26,676 nt of DNA from a virus: IMG/VR virus record IMGVR_UViG_3300046355_000289, positions 1 to 26,676 of that record; one strand, given 5' to 3'. The position numbers and the translations under genes are program-made. The notes below the pieces were generated by a model. The model made no database searches and was not told where the DNA came from. It worked only from the letters and a program-made list of their open reading frames with translations. Positions 11,574-18,368 of the stretch are shown piece after piece (position 1 is the first letter of the stretch; every line of letters starts with the position of its first letter).

Positions 11574-12322
11574 AAGTAGTTTTGGTTACGGGTGGTTTTG
11601 ACCCACTACATTCCGGACATATTGAATATTTCACCAAGGCTAAAGAACTTGGTGATATTCTTTTGGTGGGTGTGAATAGTGATGAATGGCTTACTAATAA
11701 AAAAGGTCGGCCATTTATGCCTATTTGGGAAAGAATGGAAGTTATATCCAACATAAAGCCAGTAGGACACTGTTTCACATTTGACGATACTGATGGTACA
11801 GCAATTGATGCCATACATTATGCCAAGAAAATGTTCCCTACAGGACAAATAATTTTTGCAAATGGTGGAGATAGAACTGCTGAAAATATTCCTGAAATGT
11901 CGGTTGAGGAAGTTACCTTTGAATTTGGTGTTGGTGGTGAGAACAAGAAAAATTCATCATCATGGATTCTCGAAGAATGGAAATCACCAAAGACGGAAAG
12001 ACCTTGGGGATTTTATCGTGTGTTGCATGAAGTTGATGGCTTGAAAGTAAAAGAACTTACCGTAATGCCTGGTCAATCATTGAGTATGCAAAAACACCAA
12101 TCTAGAAATGAATATTGGATTGTCAGTGAAGGCAAATGTCTGGTGAATTCTAAACTCGATAATGGCTATAGTTTACCAACAAAGATATTGGAAAAACATA
12201 AAGACCACCACATACTTGTGGGTGAATGGCACCAATTGTTCAACACATTTGCCGAACCTTGTCGTATTGTTGAGATACAATATGGTGATAAATGTATTGA
12301 AGAGGATATTGAAAGACTATGA
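11570..12322 (+). CDS. Nucleotidyltransferase-cupin fusion (cytidylyltransferase-like plus mannose-6-P isomerase type II)
   Basis: 250 aa. N-terminal part (1-~130): GGFDPLHSGH (8-17, HxGH nucleotide-binding motif), NSDEW (36-40), NGGDR (98-102) and SSS at 129-131 in place of the ISS(T/S) motif; like TagD/RfaE-type sugar-phosphate nucleotidyltransferases. C-terminal part (~143-250): ERPWGFYRVL, VMPGQSLSMQKHQSRNEYW (166-183) and GEWHQL, a cupin of the type II phosphomannose isomerase/GDP-mannose pyrophosphorylase C-domain. The pairing would couple sugar-phosphate activation to isomerisation. With the downstream GT2 and GalE it forms a glycan cassette (inference). Confidence 0.88.
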   Translation: MKVVLVTGGFDPLHSGHIEYFTKAKELGDILLVGVNSDEWLTNKKGRPFMPIWERMEVISNIKPVGHCFTFDDTDGTAIDAIHYAKKMFPTGQIIFANGGDRTAENIPEMSVEEVTFEFGVGGENKKNSSSWILEEWKSPKTERPWGFYRVLHEVDGLKVKELTVMPGQSLSMQKHQSRNEYWIVSEGKCLVNSKLDNGYSLPTKILEKHKDHHILVGEWHQLFNTFAEPCRIVEIQYGDKCIEEDIERL

Positions 12323-12483
12323 GACCTGACGGAAACGGTAAGGGTGATAAACCAAGACCATATAGTGTTCCACTAGAAACCTTTGACAATAATTGGGACG
12401 CAATATTTAAAAAGAAAACTGAGAAAGATGATGATGAAGGTAGCGATAGTAACACCGACAATCGGCAAACCGGAACTAATTGA
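12319..12483 (+). CDS. Small conserved phage protein 'MRPDGNGKGDKPRP', 54 aa
   Basis: ATGA-coupled start at 12319, stop TGA 12481-12483. N-terminus MRPDGNGKGDKPRPYSVP and FDNNWDAIF match a tiny family common in T4-like phages; the tail is acidic and disordered. Overlaps the next gene by about 50 nt in another frame. Unknown function. Confidence 0.78.
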   Translation: MRPDGNGKGDKPRPYSVPLETFDNNWDAIFKKKTEKDDDEGSDSNTDNRQTGTN

Positions 12484-13177
12484 TGCTTTAAAATCGGTTC
12501 AGAAACAAACCTATAAAGATATAACTCATTATATTTTTATTGATGGTATGGAGTATGAAGCTGAGATTTGGAAGTTAGAAATTCCTGAAAATGTAAAATT
12601 TATTAGACTTGATGAGAATATAGGAAAAGGCTGGTATGGGCATAGAGTTTACGCAGCTTGTTCATTTCTTGTTAATGCTGATATCATCGTATATCTTGAT
12701 GAAGATAATTGGATTGAACCATGTCATGTTGAAAAACTTGTTAATAAAATCAACGAAGGTAATGATTGGGCATATTCACTCAGAAAAATTTATGACAAAG
12801 ATGGAAATTTCTTATGTGAGGACAATTGTGAATCATTGGGTAAGTGGCCTGTATATTTCAACGACCAAACATTTCACATTGATACCAGCTCTTTTGCTAT
12901 TAAGCGTGATGTTGCTGTTCGCATTGGTCATGCTTGGTTCGGACAATGGGGTGCTGATAGGCAATTCTTTGGTGCGTTAAGGCACCACTTTCCAAAATAT
13001 GATTGCACCAACGCACATACATTGTGTTACCGATTAGATGGTAATCCAAATTCAGTCACAAAAGAATTCTTTGATAATGGTAATAAAATTAATCAACAAA
13101 AATATAATGGTGAATTTCCATGGAAATTAAAACAGCACTTGTTACAGGTGGTGCCGGATACCTCGGTAGCGTTCTAA
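12431..13177 (+). CDS. GT-A family 2 glycosyltransferase
   Basis: Three adjacent ATGs (12428, 12431, 12434) are possible starts; GAG at 12421 favours 12431. Rossmann-like start KVAIVTPTIGKPELIDALKS, DGM and the metal site YLDEDN (DxD-type, about residue 89) identify a soluble GT2. No membrane segments. Likely transfers a sugar made by the neighbouring nucleotidyltransferase and GalE to a phage or host acceptor; acceptor unknown. The 3' end overlaps GalE by 58 nt. Confidence 0.85.
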   Translation: MMKVAIVTPTIGKPELIDALKSVQKQTYKDITHYIFIDGMEYEAEIWKLEIPENVKFIRLDENIGKGWYGHRVYAACSFLVNADIIVYLDEDNWIEPCHVEKLVNKINEGNDWAYSLRKIYDKDGNFLCEDNCESLGKWPVYFNDQTFHIDTSSFAIKRDVAVRIGHAWFGQWGADRQFFGALRHHFPKYDCTNAHTLCYRLDGNPNSVTKEFFDNGNKINQQKYNGEFPWKLKQHLLQVVPDTSVAF

Positions 13178-14061
13178 GTAAAAAACTTAAACGTGAAGGC
13201 TGGCGGGTTGTTTGTTTTGATATTAAACACCCAAAACACCATTACTATGATATCTATGAGCAAGGTGATATTAGAGATAGAGCTTCATTAGATTATCTTT
13301 TCCGACAAGTGAAGATTGATGTAGTATTTCATTTGGCTGGTAGAATCGAAGTTGGTGAATCCAAGAAGTATCCTACCGAATTTTGGGAAGTTAATACTGG
13401 TGGTACAGTAACATTATTAAATGCCATGAAACGTAACGGTATTGATTACATTGTATATTCTTCTACCGCTGGGGTCTATTGGGCTCAGAAGGCACTACTC
13501 AAGGAAGATAGTTGTGTGGTAGACAACCATGTTTATGGTAGTAGTAAATATGCAGCCGAAAATGCTATCCGAGATTCTGGTATCAAACACGTCATTTTCA
13601 GATATTTCAACCTTGCAGGTGCAGACGGAGATGTTGGTGAAAACCACGAACCTGAAACGCACTTGATTCCGTCAATTCTCCAAAATCTAAATAGCTTCCA
13701 ATTATACGGCAACGATTTTGATACCGAAGATGGTACCTGTGTTAGGGACTATGTTCATGTATCGGATGTTGCAACTGCACATATTTCAGCAATTAACTAT
13801 CTTCTAAAGGGCGGTAATAACGAATTATTGAATTTAGGTACCGGTAAAGGATATTCAAATATGGAAATAATGTTCATGATTACTGAATTATTTCCTGTTG
13901 AGCTCAAATACGATATTTTGCCTAGACGGCAAGGTGACCCCGACCAGTTGGTTGCCGATATCACTCTTGCTCAAAAGGTATTGAATTACCGACCAAAACA
14001 TGATATAATCTCCATATTAAAATCAGCTTATGAATGGAACGAAAAAACCTATGAAAAATAA
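13120..14061 (+). CDS. galE: UDP-glucose 4-epimerase (GalE-like SDR)
   Basis: 313 aa extended short-chain dehydrogenase. NAD-binding TGGAGYLGS (9-17), DIRD (50-53), HLAG (71-74), active-site S114/S115/T116 region (YSSTAGVY) and Y139xxxK143 (YGSSK). RYFNLAGAD and RDYVHVSDVATAH are typical of GalE. Interconverts UDP-glucose/galactose (or the GlcNAc/GalNAc pair). ATG 13120 is the only start preceding the glycine-rich motif, which forces a 58-nt overlap with the GT2 gene. Confidence 0.92.
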   Translation: MEIKTALVTGGAGYLGSVLSKKLKREGWRVVCFDIKHPKHHYYDIYEQGDIRDRASLDYLFRQVKIDVVFHLAGRIEVGESKKYPTEFWEVNTGGTVTLLNAMKRNGIDYIVYSSTAGVYWAQKALLKEDSCVVDNHVYGSSKYAAENAIRDSGIKHVIFRYFNLAGADGDVGENHEPETHLIPSILQNLNSFQLYGNDFDTEDGTCVRDYVHVSDVATAHISAINYLLKGGNNELLNLGTGKGYSNMEIMFMITELFPVELKYDILPRRQGDPDQLVADITLAQKVLNYRPKHDIISILKSAYEWNEKTYEK

Positions 14062-14623
14062 TTTTCCTATGGATGATTTGGTTTCTGCTCAGGAAAAAAT
14101 TGAACAGAAATTTTTACAGAATAATACTCATTTTCTTACAGGTGATATTGATGAAGAAAATATCAAAAGAGCTATTCAGTGGATTGCCTATGAGAATATG
14201 GAAGATGTTGAAGATAAAACATTAACTCTATATGTGAATTCGTATGGTGGTGATTTGTATCAAGCATTTGGTTTAATTGATATGATGAAGATTAGTAAAT
14301 ATCCTATTATAACCATCGGTATAGGTTCGATTATGTCAGCAGGATTTTTAATTTTTGCGGCTGGTGAAAAAGGTTACAGGTTTGTTGGTAGGAATACCGG
14401 CATCATGTGTCACCAATTTTCAGACTATTCGGAGGGTAAATTCCATGATTTGAAATCGCAAGCGAAAGCTAATGATATTTGTAATCAAAGAATGGTAGAT
14501 ATTTTGCGTGAGGCTTCAGGTCTATCCGAACGCATTATCAAATCAAAACTTTTGGGTCCCACAGATTTGTGGTTAACACCAGAAGAATTGGTTGAGTTAA
14601 ACATAGCAGACCGAATTTTATAA
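14051..14623 (+). CDS. ClpP-like serine protease
   Basis: 190 aa from ATG 14051 (ATG 14030 also in frame). ClpP landmarks: VNSYGGD (62-68), catalytic Ser96 in GSIMSAGF, His121 in MCHQF and Asp172 in TDLWLTPEEL. Begins within galE by 11 nt. Phage ClpP-like proteins are known in several T4-like phages. It may degrade host or phage proteins or act in capsid maturation; no ATPase partner is seen here, so it might use host ClpA/X (inference). Confidence 0.9.
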   Translation: MKNNFPMDDLVSAQEKIEQKFLQNNTHFLTGDIDEENIKRAIQWIAYENMEDVEDKTLTLYVNSYGGDLYQAFGLIDMMKISKYPIITIGIGSIMSAGFLIFAAGEKGYRFVGRNTGIMCHQFSDYSEGKFHDLKSQAKANDICNQRMVDILREASGLSERIIKSKLLGPTDLWLTPEELVELNIADRIL

Positions 14624-14634
14624 CAGGTAGGAAA

Positions 14635-14784
14635 ATGATTCACGGCGGTAACAAATTTGAAAAGACTCAAAAGTCCAAGTTCAAAGAGAAATCGGAAAAA
14701 GAAACCTTTAGGGGTTTTAGGAAAAAACATAAAGACAAGCAAGCATATCGTTTAATGAAGGATGAGGAAAAAGATGTCAGCTAG
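14635..14784 (+). CDS. Small highly basic protein, 49 aa
   Basis: ATG 14635 with GGTAGGA upstream to TAG 14782-14784. Nearly 40% Lys/Arg in KFEKTQKSKFKEKSEKE and FRGFRKKHKDKQ, probably disordered and nucleic-acid binding. Overlaps the next gene by 11 nt. Family not recognised. Confidence 0.75.
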   Translation: MIHGGNKFEKTQKSKFKEKSEKETFRGFRKKHKDKQAYRLMKDEEKDVS

Positions 14785-14938
14785 AGATATTGATAAAAGA
14801 ATAGAAACCTTGGAATTGGAAATTAAACTAGGTAAACTAAAACTTGCCGATGTGCAAAAGGAACTGAATAATTTAAAATTACAAGCTTTCGAAGAGGATA
14901 TGAAAGAGCAGGACAATCGGCAACTACTGAAAGGGTAG
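14774..14938 (+). CDS. Small coiled-coil protein, 54 aa
   Basis: ATG 14774 to TAG 14936-14938. Heptad-like pattern DKRIETLELEIKLGKLKLAD followed by VQKELNNLKLQAF predicts a single coiled coil. Probably a dimeric accessory or scaffold-like protein; not recognised. Followed by a promoter. Confidence 0.75.
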   Translation: MSARDIDKRIETLELEIKLGKLKLADVQKELNNLKLQAFEEDMKEQDNRQLLKG

Positions 14939-14995
14939 TGTTGTTTTCCTACAACAAGTAGCTTGACTTTTCTGCCAGTTTTGTTATAATGGCAG
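14939..14995 (+). promoter_or_regulatory. Promoter with upstream hairpin and CTGCCA/TGGCAG dyad; leaderless
   Basis: TGTTG (14939-14943) / CAACA (14952-14956) small dyad, then TTGACT 14963-14968, 16-bp spacer, TATAAT 14985-14990. CTGCCA (14972-14977) and TGGCAG (14990-14995) form an inverted repeat embracing the -10 box, suggesting an operator. ATG 14997 is 6 nt after the -10. Confidence 0.82.
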
Positions 14996-14996
14996 G

Positions 14997-15350
14997 ATGC
15001 AAATATTAAAAGAAATCACAGAATGGGAATCTGATTTTCCCATTATCAATAAAATCTATTTACTAGATTTAAAAGATAAGATTATCGCTTATACTAATAG
15101 TGATAATACTATTACTCAATTAAAATCTCCAATTAAATTAGATAAACGTAGAAGAAAGTTTATCAAAGTTAATCATGTGGGATTATCTAAGTTAATACAA
15201 AAAGATAATAATCGTATATTTAAAGTTAAATCAAAAGATAATGAATATACTGTTAGTTTAGATAATGATAATACATTATCTTGTACTTGTACCGGATTTA
15301 CTTTCCGTGGTAAATGTAAACATATTGAAGCAGTAAGGAATACATTATGA
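14997..15350 (+). CDS. SWIM zinc-finger protein, 117 aa
   Basis: The C-terminus holds CTCTGFTFRGKCKH (96-109): CxC-x8-CxH, the SWIM zinc motif, used for DNA or protein binding. The N-terminal part is basic and beta-rich. Its start codon coincides with the predicted transcription start (leaderless). ATGA-coupled to the following gene. Confidence 0.87.
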   Translation: MQILKEITEWESDFPIINKIYLLDLKDKIIAYTNSDNTITQLKSPIKLDKRRRKFIKVNHVGLSKLIQKDNNRIFKVKSKDNEYTVSLDNDNTLSCTCTGFTFRGKCKHIEAVRNTL

Positions 15351-15706
15351 TAATATATGCTAATAATCGCAGTCCTAAAAAAATTAAAAAACAGATTAAA
15401 AACCGTCAGGCTAAAAAACAGGCTGAATATGATTTATGGTTAAAATCATTAGACCAATATAAACCTAATTTCAGTAATAATAAAAGAGTTAATACTGATA
15501 ATATTATCAAACATAATAAAAAATATATTAGGGAAACACCATTATATCCTTCATTGGAAACCACTGGAGGTGTCGCCACTAAACCAGTCAAAGGTAATGT
15601 ATATACCGGCGACAAAGTGAAAGGCATTGGTACCTTGCATAAATCCAATGCGGTTCCTGTATTCTCTGAGGAAGAGGCTAAAGACCAAGCAAATATGCGT
15701 AGGTAA
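15347..15706 (+). CDS. Conserved phage protein with GGVATKP...HKSN motif, 119 aa
   Basis: The basic N-terminal half (PKKIKKQIKNRQAKKQAEY) is followed by a strongly conserved-looking tail: PSLETTGGVATKP, YTGDKVKGIGTLHKSN, AVPVFSEEEAKDQANMRR. This tail recurs in hypothetical proteins of many large phages. Function unknown; the positive N-terminus suggests nucleic-acid contact. Confidence 0.87.
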   Translation: MIIYANNRSPKKIKKQIKNRQAKKQAEYDLWLKSLDQYKPNFSNNKRVNTDNIIKHNKKYIRETPLYPSLETTGGVATKPVKGNVYTGDKVKGIGTLHKSNAVPVFSEEEAKDQANMRR

Positions 15707-15708
15707 AA

Positions 15709-15778
15709 AACCCTTATAAATCAAGAGCTTACAAAAAAGTGAAAATAATTCTAAAACCCTTTAAAATCAACAGCTTAC
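15709..15778 (+). repeat. Two 24-bp direct repeats upstream of a promoter
   Basis: 15709-15732 (AACCCTTATAAATCAAGAGC then TTAC) and 15755-15778 (AACCCTTTAAAATCAACAGC then TTAC) agree at 21 of 24 positions, 46 bp apart. Related motifs precede the promoters at 179 and 1804. They may be activator or DNA-binding sites. Confidence 0.65.
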
Positions 15779-15780
15779 TG

Positions 15781-15831
15781 TGTTGTTTTCCTGCAACAGA
15801 GGCTTGTGTTTTGCCTGGATACCTGTATAAT
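15781..15831 (+). promoter_or_regulatory. Promoter with upstream TGTTG/CAACA dyad
   Basis: TGTTG (15781-15785), loop TTTTCCTG, CAACA (15794-15798), then GGC-TTGTGT (-35, 15804-15809), 16-bp spacer, TATAAT 15826-15831. Downstream TTGAGTTGATAA resembles the leader of the promoter at 179. Drives the Gp88 gene at 15867. Confidence 0.8.
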
Positions 15832-15866
15832 GGTTTATGTTGAGTTGATAAAGAAAGCAAGAAATT

Positions 15867-16637
15867 ATGAGTTTAAAGTTATTAAGTGTTGGTAATCCAA
15901 AAACCTTGAAAGGTATGAAAGAAGGTTATAATACCTATATTCTACATTTGGCGCCCGCTTCATTGTCTGGTTATAATACTTGTCCAAAAGCTACTGAAGG
16001 ATGTAAGGCAGCTTGTCTTAATACTGCTGGTCGTGGTGGTATGTTCAAAAAAGGCGAAAGCACCAACACTATTCAGCAAGCTCGTATCCGTAAAACAAAA
16101 ATGTTTTATGAAAATCGTAATGAATTTTTTAATTTACTAGTTAAAGATATTATTTTGGCTATTAAGCAATCAGAGAAAAAAGGTTTAATTCCTGTTTTCC
16201 GTTTAAATGGTACTAGTGATTTGAGTTTTGAAAAATATGGTTTTACTATTGCTTATGATGGTTATACAATTGATTATGCTAATATTTTTGAAAGATTTCC
16301 TAATGTACAATTCTATGATTATACAAAGGTTCTTGGTCGTAAAGTGAAAGATATCAAAAATTACCAATTAACATTTTCAGCTGCTGATGGTAATGACCGT
16401 GATGTAGAATCAGCCATGTATAATGGCATGAATGTTGCAGTAGTTTTCGGTATCAAAAAAACTGAACCAATGCCTGAGTATTATAATGGTGTACAAGTAT
16501 TTAATGGCGATGAAAGTGATTTACGCTTTTTGGATCCTAAAAATATTATTGTTGGTTTGTATGCAAAAGGTAAAGCCAAAAAAGATACTACTGGCTTTGT
16601 AAAATATCCTTCTATTATGTTAAAATTGGCGGCTTAA
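15867..16637 (+). CDS. Gp88-family protein, 256 aa
   Basis: Matches the 'gene product 88' family (PF17338) of phages: NTYILHLAPASLSGYNTCPKAT followed by EGCKAACLNTAGRG (five-cysteine region, residues ~38-54 with C39, C46, C50), QQARIRKTKMF, then VFRLNGTSDLSFEK and a C-terminal 'NIIVGLYAKGKAKKD'. Cysteines and arginines suggest a metal or Fe-S site, but the biochemical role is not known to me. Good leader with a promoter and repeats just upstream. Confidence 0.88.
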   Translation: MSLKLLSVGNPKTLKGMKEGYNTYILHLAPASLSGYNTCPKATEGCKAACLNTAGRGGMFKKGESTNTIQQARIRKTKMFYENRNEFFNLLVKDIILAIKQSEKKGLIPVFRLNGTSDLSFEKYGFTIAYDGYTIDYANIFERFPNVQFYDYTKVLGRKVKDIKNYQLTFSAADGNDRDVESAMYNGMNVAVVFGIKKTEPMPEYYNGVQVFNGDESDLRFLDPKNIIVGLYAKGKAKKDTTGFVKYPSIMLKLAA

Positions 16638-16638
16638 T

Positions 16639-16884
16639 ATGATTACATTAAATGATTATTTTCAACCTTACAAAAATGAAAAATTTTGTGCCGTATATTC
16701 AAGAATTCCTATTGTTGAATTAGAATTATTCCGCAAAATGTTTGCTCATGAAGGTAAGTATTTTAAAATTAGATATCGTGGTCCCCGTTTTCATACACCG
16801 TCTGCTCGTTATCGTGGTAACAATAGTAAGCAGTCCACTTGTTTGAAAGAAGATGCCACACATTTTTCAGTTTATAGGTATTAA
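16639..16884 (+). CDS. Hypothetical protein, 81 aa
   Basis: ATG 16639 immediately follows the Gp88 stop. Basic C-terminus (YRGPRFHTPSARYRGNN) after a helical start. It resembles the 'RYRGPR' short phage proteins that contain charged, Arg-rich tails. Function unknown. Confidence 0.82.
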   Translation: MITLNDYFQPYKNEKFCAVYSRIPIVELELFRKMFAHEGKYFKIRYRGPRFHTPSARYRGNNSKQSTCLKEDATHFSVYRY

Positions 16885-16885
16885 T

Positions 16886-17074
16886 ATGAAACAGATTTTT
16901 ATTGTTAAGAGTGGTAGATTAATTGATTTTGTAGGATGGGAGTGGTTAAATTTAAAAGCGTTTGATGAGTATTCAAAAGCTGAGGTGTTTTTTGATAAAG
17001 TGGTGAAACAAATACCAGAAAGTGAATATCAAAAGACGGAAGATGTTGAAATCGAAGAATTGACTGTGGAGTGA
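16886..17074 (+). CDS. Hypothetical protein, 62 aa
   Basis: ATG 16886 (an upstream frame start at 16853 is inside the previous gene and rejected), just after its TAA. MKQIFIVKSGRLIDFVGWE then an acidic helix. The TGA overlaps a GTG of the next reading frame. Unknown. Confidence 0.78.
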   Translation: MKQIFIVKSGRLIDFVGWEWLNLKAFDEYSKAEVFFDKVVKQIPESEYQKTEDVEIEELTVE

Positions 17075-17076
17075 TT

Positions 17077-17481
17077 ATGGGAACTAGAAGTTTAACTTAT
17101 GTATATGAAGGCAAAAAAGAAGATTGGGTTTTACCTTTCGTGTGTATGTATCGCCAGTTTGATGGTTACCCATCAGGGCATGGTGCTGAGTTGGCAGAGT
17201 TTTTGCTGAGTGGTAGATTAGTTACTGGTTTATCTGGTATGGGTAAATCAAGACAATTTAATGGTATGTATTGTTTGGCAGCTCAATTGGTTGCAGACTT
17301 TAAGAAAGATTCTGGTGGCATCTATTTGTATCCTGCCCGTTTGAAGCAAGATTGTTGGCAAGAATATGAGTACCATGTTTGGGAAGATACCGTTAGAGTT
17401 ACCGATACCGAAGAAATTTTATTCGAAGGTACTTGGGAAGCGTTTGAGGCATTTTGCTTTCAACCTAGTGAAGTAGAATGA
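17077..17481 (+). CDS. Conserved 'MGTRSLT' phage protein, 134 aa
   Basis: ATG 17077 preferred over GTG 17071 because the family invariably begins MGTRSLT. Continues MYRQFDGYPSGHGAELAEFL, then GMYCLAAQLVADFK and EYEYHVW. Widely distributed in phages and some bacteria; function unknown. All conserved blocks are present so it looks intact. Confidence 0.9.
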   Translation: MGTRSLTYVYEGKKEDWVLPFVCMYRQFDGYPSGHGAELAEFLLSGRLVTGLSGMGKSRQFNGMYCLAAQLVADFKKDSGGIYLYPARLKQDCWQEYEYHVWEDTVRVTDTEEILFEGTWEAFEAFCFQPSEVE

Positions 17482-17496
17482 TTGCCCAAATAGTGG

Positions 17497-17525
17497 TTGC
17501 CAAATCGGCATTATTGTGTTATACT
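17497..17525 (+). promoter_or_regulatory. TTGCCA-N17-TATACT promoter
   Basis: TTGCCA 17497-17502, 17-bp spacer, TATACT 17520-17525, 34 nt before ATG 17560. Confidence 0.75.
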
Positions 17526-17559
17526 GTTATTTCTTTAATTGAATATGGAGTTGTGAAAA

Positions 17560-17964
17560 ATGGCTAAGACTAAAACTGTAAAATTGAAACCTTTTGAAAA
17601 AGTGTTGACTGTAATGATTTCTGGTAAACCAGTAATGAAAGAAGAACTTGATGCTCTTCTCGGTCACGAAATTTATATGTATCGTATTTCCACTTATATG
17701 TGGCACATTAAGACTATCGCTAACGGCGTAGTTAAGGTTGTGAAAGACGGCCGCAAAGTTGCTGGTTATCAATTAGTAAACGTTGCTGAAGTGAAAGAAT
17801 ACATGAAGCGTGCTGGCGTTACTGCCTATACACCATCAGCTAAAGTGAAACCTGTTGAGAAGTTGGCAGACCTCAAAGCTGATGAGTTAACTGATGCTCA
17901 AGTTGAAGATGTTGTCACTAAAGCTGAAATGTCTGAGTTAACCGTAACAGAAGTTACTGAGTGA
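17560..17964 (+). CDS. Possible winged-helix-like phage protein, 134 aa
   Basis: TATGGAG lies upstream. The N-terminal ~85 residues (FEKVLTVMISGKPVMKEELDALL, HEIYMYRISTYMWHIKT, GRKVAGYQLVN) read like a helix-turn-helix with a beta wing. The C-terminal part is acidic and likely disordered. Related proteins occur in T4-like phages as hypothetical. A DNA-binding role is inferred. Codon usage here is slightly more GC-rich, consistent with a highly expressed gene. Confidence 0.82.
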   Translation: MAKTKTVKLKPFEKVLTVMISGKPVMKEELDALLGHEIYMYRISTYMWHIKTIANGVVKVVKDGRKVAGYQLVNVAEVKEYMKRAGVTAYTPSAKVKPVEKLADLKADELTDAQVEDVVTKAEMSELTVTEVTE

Positions 17965-17971
17965 TAAATTT

Positions 17972-18075
17972 TGCTAACGGGAGAGTTGCTACTCCGAACC
18001 GAGTTTACGGTAGTAGAGCGCTCATTCTTAAACGACAATCAGCTCGCTGTGAAGCGCCTATTGTGTCCCTTAGCA
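17972..18075 (+). ncRNA. Candidate structured RNA / long 5' UTR
   Basis: TGCTAA-C-GGGA (17972-17982) pairs with TCCC-TTAGCA (18066-18075), 10 bp with one bulge. Inside are GAGT/ACTC (17983-17986/17991-17994), ACCG/CGGT (17998-18001/18008-18011) and GCGCT/AGCGC (18018-18022/18053-18057) with a CUCG-looped hairpin within the last. This multi-branched layout fills the 130-nt gap before the gene at 18095 and contains no coding frame. Base composition is more GC-rich than surroundings. Identity unknown. Confidence 0.55.
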
Positions 18076-18094
18076 TTATCAACGGAGTGAATTT

Positions 18095-18346
18095 ATGAAT
18101 AATTTAATGTCTGGTTCGCAAAACAAAAAATTTAAGCTAAGTCACTGGCAGTGGCAGAAGCGTTGGTTTGATGCTACCAATAAACAAGATTTAAAAGATT
18201 ATGCTTATTTCATGAAGCATAATCATTGGAGAGAAAATTGTCCCTTTGTATTAGAATGGCCGTATTTAACTATTACTGATATGATTAAGGATAAACTAAT
18301 TGAACAATACATTGATACTATGCTCGAACAAGCCGTCACTGAATAG
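18095..18346 (+). CDS. Hypothetical protein, 83 aa
   Basis: CGGAG (18081-18086 region) before ATG 18095. Aromatic-rich (HWQWQKRWFDATNKQDLKDY, YFMKHNHWRENCPFVLEWPY). Could be a small globular alpha protein. Family resembles T4-like phage hypotheticals with 'WRENCPF.LEWPY'. Not functionally assigned. Confidence 0.83.
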   Translation: MNNLMSGSQNKKFKLSHWQWQKRWFDATNKQDLKDYAYFMKHNHWRENCPFVLEWPYLTITDMIKDKLIEQYIDTMLEQAVTE

Positions 18347-18368
18347 AATCGGTAAATTAATTTATATT

